From the NCBI RefSeq assembly GCF_036588685.1, contig NW_026963295.1, positions 5,580,001-5,644,000 of the forward strand: a stretch of 64,000 nucleotides of DNA. The letters run 5' to 3'. Below, piece by piece: positions 35,105 through 48,838 of this stretch. Position numbers and translations under genes: made by a program. The notes under the pieces are model-generated. The model did not search any database. It had not been told where the DNA came from and saw nothing but the letters and a program-made list of their open reading frames with translations. Every line of letters starts with the position of its first letter. The stretch's first letter is position 1. The DNA comes from Mytilus trossulus. Its lineage: Eukaryota > Mollusca > Bivalvia > Mytilida > Mytilidae.

Positions 35105-38100
35105 TTGATCGTTTATTTTCGATTTATGAGTTTGACTTTACCTCTGGTATCGTTCGTCCCTCTTTTAGGGTGACGTGTTTTCAAACATCTACCTGAGACC
35201 CACAGCTTGTCTCAAATGCATTTAAATGAGTGCTGTTACAACTTTGCATATCAGAATACATTTACAATCTTATCTACTGTATTGAGTAATTGTACAGCTT
35301 CCTATTCATCTGAACAAGGTCTAAATATAATGTGATAGCATTTTATCTATTGACACCCTCCAAGAATGTACTTAATCTTATGTTAATATAATGTATCTAG
35401 TGTTATGTTTTTAAGTGAGAACTTAGTGCTATGCTATAATAATATACGTTTCATTGAGTAATTGTACAGTTTTTTTTTATTCATCTGTCTGAGTACTAAA
35501 ACTATAAAGTTCAGAATGTGTCTTATGTTATGTTATAAATATGAACTTAGTGCTATGCTATAAGAATGTATCTTGCGAAATCTTTAACGAAATAAGTAAG
35601 AATACACCTTCTCAGACATAAGATTGAGAAAGGATACAAAATATGTGTCTGTATGGCTTAGGGTGAAGCGTTCTCAAACATCTGCCTGAGATCCCAAGCT
35701 TGTCTCAAAGGCATCTGAATGAGAAAGGGCACTGCTTTGCAAACATATCAGAATATGGTTCCAGTCTTATCTACAGTTTATTGAGTAATTGTAAAGCTTC
35801 TCATTCGTCTGATTAAGGTTAAAATGCTATGTTATCATATGATTTCTAGTGGTACCTAACAAGAATGTACTTAATCTTTTGATATAATAATGTACATTGT
35901 ATTATGTTTTTACTAAGAACTTAGTGCTATGCTATAAGAACGTACGTTTGAATGAGTACGTGTGCAGTTTTTCTTTCATCTGATTGAGTACTATAGTTAA
36001 AAAGTTCATAATGTGTCTTGTCCTGTGTTATGTTATAAGAATGTACTAAGTGCTATGCTATACGAATGTATCTTGCAAAGTCTTTAACGAAATAAGTAAC
36101 AACACACATTCTCATACATAAGATTGAGAAAGGATACACCAAATCTGTCTGTTTGACCATTTGTGAGTAGCAACATTGCACCAGCACCTGCATACGATGT
36201 GTATATCTCATAATTGACACGCCATTCCCGTGTTTGCATTTCCTATCATGATGTTCTTGATACAAGGTTGTTATTCACAATGAAGCTTTTAAATCAAGAG
36301 TTCGAAATGGAGAATTTTAAATCCTATCTTAGTTAATTTTACGAACGCAATCACGACTTGGTTGACAGTTATGGAATAACCGTTTAACAAAATGATATCG
36401 GATAGGTTTCTTACGTCGTAACTACAATCCCCTTCCCTTTCATAAATGTGGCATACCGCATTCTACTATTTACCGGATTTGTTAAATCATAAGCAATACG
36501 ACGGGTGCCATATGTGAAGCAGGATCTGCTTACACTTCTGGAGCACCTGAGATCACCCCTAGTTTTTGTTGGGGTTCGTGTTGTTTATTCTTTAGTTTTC
36601 AATGTTGTGCTATGTGTAATATTGTTTGTCCGTTTGTCCTTTTTATTTATAGGCATGTAGTTGATCGTTTATTTTCGATTTATGAGTTTGACTTTACCTC
36701 TGGTATCGTTCGTCCCTCTTTTAGGGTGAGGTGTTCTCAAACATCTACCTGAGATCAACAGCTTGTCTCAAATGCATTTAAATGCGTGATGTTACAACTT
36801 TGCATATCAGAATACAGTTACAATCTTATCTACTGTATTGAGTAATTGTACAGCTTCCTATTCATCTGAAGAAGGTCTAATATAATGTGATAGCATTTTA
36901 TATATTATTATCCTCCAAGAATGTACTTAATCTACTGTTAATATAATGTACCAAGTGTTATGTTTTTAAGTGAGAACTTAGTGCTATGCTATAATAATAT
37001 ACGTTTCATTGAGTAATTGTACAGGGTTTTTTTATTCATCTGTCTGAGTACTAAAACTATAAAGTTCAGAATGTGTCTTATGTTATGTTATAAATATGAA
37101 CTTAGTGCTATGCTATAAGAATGTATCTTGCGAAATCTTTAACGAAATAAGTAAGAATACACCTTCTCAGACATAAGATTGAGAAAGGATACAACATATG
37201 TGTCTGTATGGCTTAGGGTGAAGCTTTCTCAAACATCTGCCTGAGATCCCAAGCTTGTCTCAAATGCATCTGAATGAGTAAGGGCACTGCTTTGCAAACA
37301 TATCAGAATATGGTTCCTGTCTAATCTACAGTTTATTGAGTAATTGTAAAGCTTCTCATTCGTCTGATTAAGGTTAAAATGCTATGTTATCATATGATTT
37401 CTAGTGGTACCTAACAAGAATGTACTTAATCTTTTGATATAATAATGTACATTGTATTATGTTTTTACTAAGAACTTAGTGCTATGCTATAAGAATGTAC
37501 GTTTGAATGAGTACGTGTGCAGTTTTTCTTTCATCTGATTGAGTACTATAGTTAAAAAGTTCATAATGTGTCTTGTCCTGTGTTATGTTATAAGAATGTA
37601 CTTAGTGCTATGCTATACGAATGTATCTTGCAAAATATTTAACGAAATAAGTAACAACACACATTATCATACATAAGGTTGAGAAAGGATACACCAAATG
37701 TGTCTGTTTGGCCATTTCTGAGTAGCAACATTGCACCAGCACCTGCATACGATGTGTATATCTCCAAATTGACACGCCATTCCCGTATTTGCATTTCCTA
37801 TCATGATGGTCTTGATACAGGGTTGTTATTCACAATATAGCTATTAAATCAAGAGTTCGAAATGGTGAAGTTCAAATCATATCTTAGTTAATTTTACGAC
37901 CGCAATCACGAGTTGGTTGACCGTTATGGAATAACCGTTTCACAAATGATATCGGATAGGTTTCTCACGTCGTAACTACAATCCCCTTCCCTTTCATAAA
38001 TGTGGCATACCGCGTTATACTATTCACCAGATTTGTTAAATCATAAGCAAAACGACGGGTGCCATATGTAGAGCAGGATCTGCTTACACTTCTGGAGCAC

Positions 38101-39606
38101 CTGAGATCACCCCTAGTTTTTGTTGGGGTTCGTGTTGTTTATTCTTTAGTTTTCAATGTTGTGCTATGTGTAATATTGTTTGTTTGTTTGTCCTTTTTAT
38201 TTTTAGGCATGTAGTTGATCGTTTATTTTCGATTAATGAGTTTGACTTTACCTCTGGTATCGTTCGTCCCTCTTTTAGGGTGACGTGTTCTCAAACATCT
38301 ACCTGAGATCCACAGCTTGTCTCAAATGCATTTTAATGAGTGATGTTACAACTTTGCATATCAGAATACAGTTACAATCTTATCTACTGTATTGAGTAAT
38401 TGTACAGCTTCCTATTCATCTGAACAAGGTCTAAATATAATGTGATAGCATTTTATATATTATTATCCTCCAAGAATGTACTTAATCTACTGTTAATATA
38501 TTGTACCTAGTGTTATATTTTTAAGTGAGAACTTAGTGCTATGCTAAAATAATGTACGTTTCATTAAGTAATTGTACAGGGTTTTTTTATTCACCTGTCT
38601 GAGTACAAAAACTATAAAGTTCAGAATGTGTCTTATGTTATGTTATAAATATGAACTTAGTGCTATGCTATAAGAATGTATCTTGCGAAATCTTTAACGA
38701 AATAAGTAAGAATACACCTTCTCAGACATAAGATTGAGAAAGGATACAACATATGTGTCTGTATGGCTTAGGGTGAAGCTTTCTCAAACATCTGCCTGAG
38801 ATCCCAAGCTTGTCTCAAATGCATCTGAATGAGTAAGGGCACTGCTTTGCAAACATATCAGAATATGGTTCCTGTCTAATCTACAGTTTATTGAGTAATT
38901 GTAAAGCTTCTCATTCGTCTGATTAAGGTTAAAATGCTATGTTATCATATGATTTCTAGTGGTACCTAACAAGAATGTACTTAATCTTTTGATATAATAA
39001 TGTACATTGTATTATGGTTTTACTAAGAACTTAGTGCTATGCTATAAGAATGTACGTTTGAATGAGTACGTGTGCAGTTTTTCTTTCATCTGATTGAGTA
39101 CTATAGTTAAAAAGTTCATAATGTGTCTTGTCCTGTGTTATGTTATAAGAATGTACTTAGTGCTATGCTATACGAATGTATCTTGCAAAATATTTAACGA
39201 AATAAGTAACAACACACATTCTCATACATAAGGTTGAGAAAGGATACACCAAATGTGTCTGTTTGACCATTTCTGAGTAGCAACATTGCACCAGCACCTG
39301 CATACGATGTGTATATCTCCAAATTGACACGCCATTCCCGTATTTGCATTTCCTATCATGATGGTCTTGATACAGGGTTGTTATTCACAATATAGCTATT
39401 AAATCAAGAGTTCGAAATGGTGAAGTTCAAATCATATCTTAGTTAATTTTACGACCGCAATCACGAGTTGGTTGACCGTTATGGAATAACCGTTTCACAA
39501 ATGATATCGGATAGGTTTCTCACGTCGTAACTACAATCCCCTTCCCTTTCATAAATGTGGCATACCGCGTTATACTTTTTACCAGATTTGTTAAATCATA
39601 AGCAAA

Positions 39607-39836
39607 ACGACGGGTGCCATATGTAGAGCAGGATCTGCTTACACTTCTGGAGCACCTGAGATCACCCCTAGTTTTTGTTGGGGTTCGTGTTGTTTATTCT
39701 TTAGTTTTCAATGTTGTGCTATGTGTAATATTGTTTGTTTGTTTGTCCTTTTTATTTTTAGGCATGTAGTTGATCGTTTATTTTCGATTAATGAGTTTGA
39801 CTTTACCTCTGGTATCGTTCGTCCCTCTTTTAGGGT
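39607..39836 (+). repeat. family A sequence inside the array monomer (example)
   Basis: CGACGGGTGCCATATG, AGCAGGATCTGCTTACAC, TTGGGGTTCGTGTTGTTTAT, CTCTGGTATCGTTCGTCCC: the same order as the solo copies at 801 and 2021 but opposite strand. Equivalent blocks occur in each complete monomer, e.g. near 36499, 38054, 41163 and 42719. Confidence 0.85.
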
Positions 39837-42800
39837 GACGTGTTCTCAAACATCTACCTGAGATCCACAGCTTGTCTCAAATGCATTTTAATGAGTGATG
39901 TTACAACTTTGCATATCAGAATACAGTTACAATCTTATCTACTGTATTGAGTAATTGTACAGCTTCCTATTCATCTGAACAAGGTCTAAATATAATGTGA
40001 TAGCATTTTATATATTATTATCCTCCAAGAATGTACTTAATCTTATGTTAATATGTTGTACCTAGTGTTATATTTTTAAGTGAGAACTTAGTGCTATGCT
40101 AAAATAATGTACGTTTCATTAAGTAATTGTACAGGGTTTTTTTATTCACCTGTCTGAGTACAAAAACTATAAAGTTCAGAATGTGTCTTATGTTATGTTA
40201 TAAATATGAACTTAGTGCTATGCTATAAGAATGTATCTTGCGAAATCTTTAACGAAATAAGTAAGAATACACCTTCTCAGACATAAGATTGAGAAAGGAT
40301 ACAACATATGTGTCTGTATGGCTTAGGGTGAAGCTTTCTCAAACATCTGCCTGAGATCCCAAGCTTGTCTCAAATGCATCTGAATGAGTAAGGGCACTGC
40401 TTTGCAAACATATCAGAATATGGTTCCTGTCTAATCTACAGTTTATTGAGTAATTGTAAAGCTTCTCATTCGTCTGATTAAGGTTAAAATGCTATGTTAT
40501 CATATGATTTCTAGTGGTACCTAACAAGAATGTACTTAATCTTTTGATATAATAATGTACATTGTATTATGTTTTTACTAAGAACTTAGTGCTATGCTAT
40601 AAGAATGTACGTTTTAATGAGTACGTGTGCAGTTTTTCTTTCATCTGATTGCGTACTATAGTTAAAAAGTTCATAATGTGTCCTGTCCTGTGTTATGTTA
40701 TAAGAATGTACTTAGTGCTATGCTATACGAATGTATCTTGCAAAATATTTAACGAAATAAGTAACAACACACATTCTCATACATAAGGTTGAGAAAGGAT
40801 ACACCAAATGTGTCTGTTTGACCATTTCTGAGTAGCAACATTGCACCAGCACCTGCATACGATGTGTATATCTCCAAATTGACACGCCATTCCCGTATTT
40901 GCATTTCCTATCATGATGGTCTTGATACAGGGTTGTTATTCACAATATAGCTATTAAATCAAGAGTTCGAAATGGTGAAGTTCAAATCATATCTTAGTTA
41001 ATTTTACGACCGCAATCACGAGTTGGTTGACCGTTATGGAATAACCGTTTCACAAATGATATCGGATAGGTTTCTCACGTCGTAACTACAATCCCCTTCC
41101 CTTTCATAAATGTGGCATACCGCGTTATACTATTTACCAGATTTGTTAAATCATAAGCAAAACGACGGGTGCCATATGTAGAGCAGGATCTGCTTACACC
41201 TCTGGAGCACCTGAGATAACCCCTAGTTTTTGTTGGGGTTCGTGTTGTTTATTCTTTAGTTTTCAATGTTGTGCTATGTGTAATATTGTTTGTTTGTTTG
41301 TCCTTTTTATTTTTAGGCATGTAGTTGATCGTTTATTTTCGATTAATGAGTTTGACTTTACCTCTGGTATCGTTCGTCCCTCTTTTAGGGTGACGTGTTC
41401 TCAAACATCTACATGAGATCCACAGCTTGTCTCAAATGCATTTTAATGAGTGATGTTACAACTTTGCATATCAGAATACAGTTACAATCTTATCTACTGT
41501 ATTGAGTAATTGTACAGCTTCCTATTCATCTGAACAAGGTCTAAATATAATGTGATAGCATTTTATATATTATTATCCTCCAAGAATGTACTTAATCTTA
41601 TGTTAATATATTGTACCTAGTGTTATATTTTTAAGTGAGAACTTAGTGCTATGCTAAAATAATGTACGTTTCATTAAGTAATTGTACAGGGTTTTTTTAT
41701 TCACCTGTCTGAGTACAAAAACTATAAAGTTCAGAATGTGTCTTATGTTATGTTATAAATATGAACTTAGTGCTATGCTATAAGAATGTATCTTGCGAAA
41801 TCTTTAACGAAATAAGTAAGAATACACCTTCTCAGACATAAGATTGAGAAAGGATACAACATATGTGTCTGTATGGCTTAGGGTGAAGCTTTCTCAAACA
41901 TCTGCCTGAGATCCCAAGCTTGTCTCAAATGCATCTGAATGAGTAAGGGCACTGCTTTGCAAACATATCAGAATATGGTTCCTGTCTAATCTACAGTTTA
42001 TTGAGTAATTGTAAAGCTTCTCATTCGTCTGATTAAGGTTAAAATGCTATGTTATCATATGATTTCTAGTGGTACCTAACAAGAATGTACTTAATCTTTT
42101 GATATAATAATGTACATTGTATTATGGTTTTACTAAGAACTTAGTGCTATGCTATAAGAATGTACGTTTGAATGAGTACGTGTGCAGTTTTTCTTTCATC
42201 TGATTGCGTACTATAGTTAAAAAGTTCATAATGTGTCCTGTCCTGTGTTATGTTATAAGAATGTACTTAGTGCTATGCTATACGAATGTATCTTGCAAAA
42301 TATTTAACGAAATAAGTAACAACACACATTCTCATACATAAGGTTGAGAAAGGATACACCAAATGTGTCTGTTTGACCATTTCTGAGTAGCAACATTGCA
42401 CCAGCACCTGCATACGATGTGTATATCTCCAAATTGACACGCCATTCACGTATTTGCATTTCCTATCATGATGGTCTTGATACAGGGTTGTTATTCACAA
42501 TATAGCTATTAAATCAAGAGTTCGAAATGGTGAAGTTCAAATCATATCTTAGTTAATTTTACGACCGCAATCACGAGTTGGTTGACCGTTATGGAATAAA
42601 CGTTTTACAAATAATATCGGATAGGTTTCTTACGTCGTAAGTACAATCCCCTTCCCTTTCATAAATGTGGCATACCGAATTATACTATTTACCGGATTTT
42701 TTAAATCATAAGCAATTCGACGGGTACCACATGTGGGGCAGGATCTGCTTAAACTTCTGGAGCACCTGAGATCATCCGTAGTTTTTGTTGGGGTTCGTGT

Positions 42801-44335
42801 TGTTTATTCTTTAGTTTTTAATGTTGTGCCATGTGTACTATTGTTTGTCCGTTTGTCCTGTATATTTTTGGGCATGTAGCTGATCGTTTATTTTCGATTT
42901 ATCAGTTTGACTTTCCCTCTGGTATCGTTCGTCCCTCTTTTAGGGTTACGTTTTCTCAAACATCTGCTTGAGATTCACAGCTTGTCGCAAATGCATTTAT
43001 ATGAGTTATGTCACAACTTTGCATATCAGAATATGATTACAGTCTTATCTACTGAATTGAGTAATTTTACAGCTTCCTATTCATCTGAACAAGGTATAAA
43101 TATAATGTGATAGCGTTTTATCTAGTGATACCCTCCAAGAATGTACGTAATCTTATGTTAATATAATGTACCTAGTGTTAAGTTTTTAAGTGAGAACTTA
43201 GTGCTATGCTAAAATAATGTACGTTTCATTAAGTAATTGTACAGGTTTTTTTTATTCACCTGTCTGAGTACTAAAACTTTAAAGTTCAGAATGGGTCTCA
43301 TTTTATGTTATAAATAAGAACTATAAGAATGTATCTTGCGAAATCTTTAACGAAATAAGTAAGAATACACCTTCTCAGACATAAGATTGAGAAAGGATAC
43401 AACATATGTGTATGTATGGCTTAGGGTGAAGCTTTCTCAAACATCTGCCTGAGATCCCAAGCTTGTCTCAAATGCATCTGAATCAGTAAGGGCACTGCTT
43501 TGCAAACATATCAGAATATGGTTCCAGTATAATCTACAGTTTATTGAGTAATTGTAAAGCTTCTCATTCGTCTGATTAAGGTTAAAATGCTATGTTATCA
43601 TATGATTTCTAGTGGTACCTAACAAGAAGGTACTTAATCTTTTGATACAAAAATGTAAATTGTATTATGTTTTTACTAAGAACTTAGTGCTATGCTATAA
43701 GAATGTACGTTTGAATGAGTACGTGTGCAGTTTTTCTTTCATCTGATTGAGTACTAAAGTTAAAAAGTTCAGAATGTGTTTTGTCCTGTGTTATGTTATA
43801 AGAATGTAATTAGTGCTATATATGCTATACGAATGTATCTTGCAAAATATTTAACGAAATAAGTAACAACAAACCTTCTCATACATAAGGTTGAGAAAGG
43901 ATACACAAAATGTGTCTGTTTGACCATTTCTGAGTAGCAACATTGCATGAGCACCTGCATACGATGTGTATATCTCCCAATTGATACGATATTCCCGTGC
44001 TTGCATTTCCTATCATGATGTTTTTGGTAGAGGGTTGTTATTCACAATAAATCTATTAAATCAAGAGTTCGAAATGGTGAGGTTTAAATCATATCTTAGT
44101 AACATTTACGAACGCCATCACGAGTTGGTTGACCGTACTTGAATAACCGTTTCACAAATGATATCGGATATCTTCCTTGTGTCGTAAATACAGTCCCCTT
44201 CCCTTTCATAAATGTGGCATACCGAATTATACTATTTATCGGATTTGTTATCTCATAAGCAACAAGAAGGGTGCAACATGTGGATCATGATCTGCTTACC
44301 CTTCTGGAGCACCTGAGATCACCCGTAGATTTGAT

Positions 44336-45867
44336 CCCTGCGCCCTTTTTGCTTGGAATTTCTTTTGGCAAAATAATTAACCCTAATAGATTTCGTGAAC
44401 TTTTCCATTTTCCGAGTATATATTTTTATGCGACAATTTTTTACTTATAAATATATTGTCGCTGGTATTTACTGATTATGTCAAAGTCATGTGATACGCT
44501 ATTGTGGAGTTGACTAGTTAGTAAAAAAAACGTCACTCAGGCATTTTTTAATTCAAATTACAGTAACACATTGCTTAGGCTACGGATGACAACCATTATA
44601 CCTACATGAACAAATAAACTCATCATAGATACTAGGACTAAATTAAGTATATACACCAGATGCGCGTTTCGTCTACAAAAGACTCATCAGTGACGCTCGT
44701 ATCCTAAAAAGTTAAAAAGGCCAAAAAAAAATTACGAATTTGAAGAGCATTGAGGACCAAAATACCTCAAAATTTTGCCAAATACAGCTAAAGTAATTCA
44801 TGCCTCAGGTAGAAAAACGACGTAGAATTGAGCAAAATGTAGTGACTTCTATTTCGCAATTCAACCAAACAGAAAGTAATACTCTTACACACTCTCATGG
44901 AAAAATTCCACAGTAGTATTATTTACATACGAAAACGCCAAAGCCTAGTTTAAAAGGACATGATAGTTGAATAAAAAGATCCAGTCAATATAAGCTCTAG
45001 ATAGATTTTAAGTCTAAGGTACGAACAATTCAATTTGAGGAGGTGGTCTAAGGTATTTGAGAGAAAAAAATCTGACTCTGATTTTTGCTTAAAACAAGAA
45101 TTCTTGTCGTATCTGGATTAAAAACAATAATCTTGTCCACTTTTGTGCTAATAGGAACGAAAATGTCCAACAGAATTAATTAGCATTAAATGAAAAAGAT
45201 GACTAAAAGATCTGCGCATTTATTTCAGACCGGGGTTTGCATGCCTGACCGGACCGTCTGTTTCGCAAAACTGATATATTGAATACTTTTTCCCAAGACC
45301 AGACTGCAACCTGCCTGATGACTGAGGCATTCATGTCTCAATGTGTAGACAGTCATTCATAAATTCGTTGTCATTTCAGACTCTTTCGTAGACATTGGTT
45401 GATTTTGGTAACCTTCTCTTCTCCTTATTTTGTGAGTGAAACATATTAATTTGACTTTTTTAGCTTGTGTCGGTTATTGTAAATTTCATCGAATATCCCG
45501 ACTGTTTCTTGTTTGTAAGGTAATGGTAACTTAATACACAACAAACGAGACTGTTTCGTATCTACTTTTTACTGACAAGTCCCATGTCAAATATATAAGT
45601 ACACAGCTTTGAATCAATACTATCACTTTATGATAAACAAATAATACGGGAGAATACAGCATAAAAACTGTCCAACCCTTACACTTTTATACAGCAACTA
45701 TAGAATATACATGCCTCACGCCAGGTTTCGTTTAAAAAGTGCGTTTCACGCTCATTTTATATTTTTAGCCCACAAACGGTCCAGCAAATGTTTCGCCCCG
45801 CTACGCCCGGCAATCTTGAAGACCTTCGCCCCACCTTTTCAAATTTCGGGATCTGCGCCTGCGGCAT
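44336..45867. other. non-array DNA splitting the array from its outlier
   Basis: The monomer stops abruptly after CACCCGTAG and array-type sequence resumes at 45868. Between lie a family C repeat (44615-44830), AT-rich DNA and a GC-richer block (45710-45860) with a chance frame. It may be an insertion or a break by rearrangement. No terminal repeats were found. Confidence 0.5.
44615..44830 (+). repeat. dispersed repeat family C
   Basis: CATCATAGATACTAGGAC, ATGCGCGTTTCGTCTAC, TCATCAGTGACGCTCGTATCC, GAAGAGCATTGAGGACC, TACAGCTAAAGTAATTC; one of the fullest copies here. Confidence 0.8.
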
Positions 45868-46105
45868 TTAATAAGAATGTACTTATTCTTATGTTAATAC
45901 AATGTATCTAGTGGTATCTCATAAGAAAGTAAATAGTGCTATGGTATCATAATGTACATAGTGTTATGTTTAAGAAAGTACTTAGTGCTACATGTATGCT
46001 AAAAGTACTTAGTGCTATGCTCAAAGAATGTACATGCTACAATAAGGATACAGTTTTTCAAGCTTTCTCAAATGCATCTGACTAGTAAATAAGGGCACAG
46101 TTAAA
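45868..46105 (+). repeat. diverged outlier of the satellite family
   Basis: AAGAATGTACTTATTCTTATG, TACTTAGTGCTA (twice), CTTTCTCAAATGCATCTGA and AAGGGCACAG are array words in array order but with many changes and deletions. Confidence 0.75.
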
Positions 46106-46557
46106 AAAGTTAATTCGTCACTTTATGATTCATATGACGCTTTACATGAACGAATTGCTGTTGTGAATTCAACTTACTCGCCTCAATATTCCCCTCCACA
46201 ATTTAAATAAAAAAGTAATTGGCCTATAATTAGATAATATCTCATTTTCAAAAAAAAAAGCTATTACAACAATTTTATAGTCTTTCAGCTAATTGGAATC
46301 TGATACTATTGTAGGGAATTATCACTATTTATTTTGAAAAGAATGTCTATTTTTTCGGGATTAATTGTTAGCATTTTATATCTTATGACATCATGAGCTT
46401 ATTCCGTATCAGAATATAAAAAATGTTGATATAAACTGTTTATTTTTTAATAAGACTGTATAACCTGTCGATCGGAACGGCGTATGAAAGTCTAAGAAAA
46501 AAAATATTTACTTTCTCTGGATAGATTCAGTCGATTTAGACTTGGGCAAAATGATTA
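46106..46557. other. no recognised feature
   Basis: AT-rich spacer between two tandem arrays. Confidence 0.4.
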
Positions 46558-47290
46558 TTCAGACTGAAATCATTTAAATAGTGCTTAATGACCGTGTCAA
46601 ACTGAAATCTTTTACTAGTGCGTCATGACCGTTTCAAATTGAAATATTTTAACTAGTGCTCAATTACCGTTTCAGACTAAAATCGTGTTACTAGTGCTTA
46701 ATGATCGTTTCAGACTGAAATCTTGTAACTAGTGTTAAATGACCATTGCAGACTGATATCTTGTTACTAATGCTAAATGAGCGTTTCTGATTGAAATCTT
46801 GTAACTAGTGCTTAATAACCATTTCGGACCATGATCGTTTCAAACTGTAATCTTGTTACTAGTGCTAAATGATCATTTCAAACTGAAATCGTCTTACTAG
46901 TGCTTAATGACAGTTTTAAAATGAAATCTTTTTGCTAGTGCTTAATGACCGCTTCAGACTGAAATCGTATTACTAGTGCTAAATGACTGTTTTAGACTGA
47001 TATCTTGTTACCAATGCTTAATCACCATTTCAGACTGAAATCTTGTAACTAGTGCTTAATGACCGTTTTACACTGAAATCGTATTACTAGTGCTAAATGA
47101 CTGTTTTAGACTGATATCTTGTTACCAATGCTTAATCACCATTTCAGACTGAAATCTTGTAACTAGTGCTTAATGACCGTTTCACACTGAAATCGTGTTA
47201 CTAGTGCTAAATGACTGTTTCATACTGATATCTTGTTACCAATGCTTAATCACCATTTCAGACTGAAATCTTGTAACTAGTGCCAAATCA
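46558..47290 (+). repeat. 38-bp minisatellite, about 19 copies
   Basis: Unit close to TTTCAGACTGAAATCTTGTA then ACTAGTGCTTAATGACCG. Copies differ by substitutions. In the second half a three-unit (114-bp) block recurs about three times, from about 46967, 47081 and 47195, a higher-order pattern. Confidence 0.9.
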
Positions 47291-47444
47291 TTTAAATTAT
47301 GGAATTAAAATACCTTTCTCCTCTAAAAAAGAAAGACTATTTTTCAACATTTCTCGTCGTCTCCTTGCACTCATCTTTCCATGCTTGCTGTTAATTGCGA
47401 ATAATACTAATAAGTTGCAATCTACCTGATGGGCCATTCACGCT

Positions 47445-47592
47445 ACGCTACAATAGCGTAGGCGTGTTATAGTTGAGGCGTGCTAATATATGCATGCTAT
47501 AGTGTAGGCGTGCTAATATATGTTTGCTATAGTGTATGCGTGCTATTATAAGCGTGCTATGATGCAGGCGTTATATAGTGTAGGGGTAGCAT
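47445..47592 (+). repeat. degenerate 30-bp tandem repeat
   Basis: About five imperfect units near GTGTAGGCGTGCTAATATAT plus a GCTATA-containing tail. Units vary in length. Confidence 0.7.
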
Positions 47593-48099
47593 GAGTGGCC
47601 TAGTAGTAAAGATTAATTAAATTCGGGTAAATCTCCAGGACATTTATTAGTTTTAATCAGTATTTTTAATTTTTTTCGGGTAGGTCACGTTATTTATGAG
47701 ACTCGGAACCGTGATAGTATCGTATAGTGGAAGATATTCACGGGGTGTACATTATAGCTCATTTTCACGGATGGAAAAATCGCCAAAATAAATTCTGCCC
47801 ATTTGGAAGTGTACAAGCAAAAGTATTGATAAAAGTTTTGAAGCCTCCACAATAATAAATGCCAAACATTTCGTATAACCTTTTCATTGAAAATTGCGAT
47901 TTTTTTCATCCGCGAAAAAAACCCGCCATTCTGTACACCGAACCAAGATGTACAGGCTGAGGTGCGATGGTTTGAAGCTTAACTGGTCAACATAAACTTT
48001 ACAGGTCGACGGAGACGTCAATTTGTTGTAAGAAAAAAATTTAGGATTTTATTTCTATGGGGTGTTTTACCGAATAGAAAGCTATAAAGAGCCACTAAA
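47593..48099. other. no recognised feature
   Basis: The minus-strand frame at 47694-47909 has no recognisable domain and no splice context. Confidence 0.4.
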
Positions 48100-48370
48100 C
48101 GGACTAATGTCAAACCTTTCAAACAGAAACAAACGGTATCATCTACATACAAAAGATCACTTATCAACCACATCGACACACGACAACCACTGAGTAACAG
48201 GTTTCTGACCTAGGACAGATGTAGTTAAATGATCCGGGTTTAAACGTTTTAATAGGTACCAACCTTCACCCTAGCCTGAAACATAATGTAACATAACAAA
48301 ATATAGTGACGAATTTAAAAATATCAATTGAAATGGCTTAAGTTAATCGAAAGACATATTTAAACACAAA
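48100..48370 (+). repeat. family B repeat, 3' part
   Basis: ACGACAACCACTGAGTAACAGG, CTGACCTAGGACAG, GGTACCAACCTTCACCC, TCAATTGAAATGGCTTAAG: tail of family B without its usual start. Confidence 0.6.
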
Positions 48371-48838
48371 CAAGTGAACATACAATGCAAGAATAAAATT
48401 ACATACAATTCAGCAAGCAAGCAACCAAATTTCTTTATTCTTGGTCTTGTGTTCTTTTGTCATTACGAGTCATTCTGTTTACGTCATCTCCTTTCTAAGA
48501 AGTACTGTATTCCATGTGCTACAAATAACAAAACATATGTCCGTTCTCAATTTTATTCTTTACACAGCAATTTTCTTTATCAGTTAATGTTTTACCTGAT
48601 TATTAAACTAATTTTAGTAATGGCATAATTTTAAATCATGCTGGAATCCTTCAGACATTTTCTGGAATAGAACATTTTAATGTGATTAATGATTATCAAT
48701 CATCTCTTGAACATAACAAATACTGAAAGCAAGACATAATATAATCTTAATAATTCACAACAAGAGGCTGTTAGAGCGACAGTAAACCAGATTCATTCAT
48801 ATTTATTCGTGTCCTGGCATTTTTCAATATCACAAGAA
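48371..48838. other. no recognised feature
   Basis: A plus-strand frame of 84 codons (48374-48628) is Phe/Tyr-rich and probably chance. Confidence 0.4.

Larger units (their letters stand above)
34318..44335 (+). repeat. satellite-like tandem array, 1555-bp monomer
   Basis: Landmark TTGATCGTTTATTTTCGAT recurs at 35105, 36661, 38215, 39770 and 41325, and with one change at 42880: spacings 1556, 1554, 1555, 1555, 1555. The units at 36661-42879 are nearly identical. The first unit (35105-36660) is somewhat diverged, the last (42880-44335) is more diverged and incomplete, and a shortened unit (34318-35104) precedes the array. Each monomer is two related ~495-bp halves plus a ~560-bp segment; for the unit at 38215 these are 38276-38767, 38768-39268 and 39269-39830. 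The halves share CTCAAACATCT..CTGAGATCC, CTTAGTGCTATGCTATAA and TTAACGAAATAAGTAA blocks. No conserved frame is present, so it is probably non-coding satellite. Confidence 0.95.

Noticed and set aside
35105-44335. CRISPR-like or coding array
   Set aside because: The monomer is 1.5 kb with no short repeat/spacer pattern and no conserved frame, in a eukaryotic setting. It is a satellite-like array.
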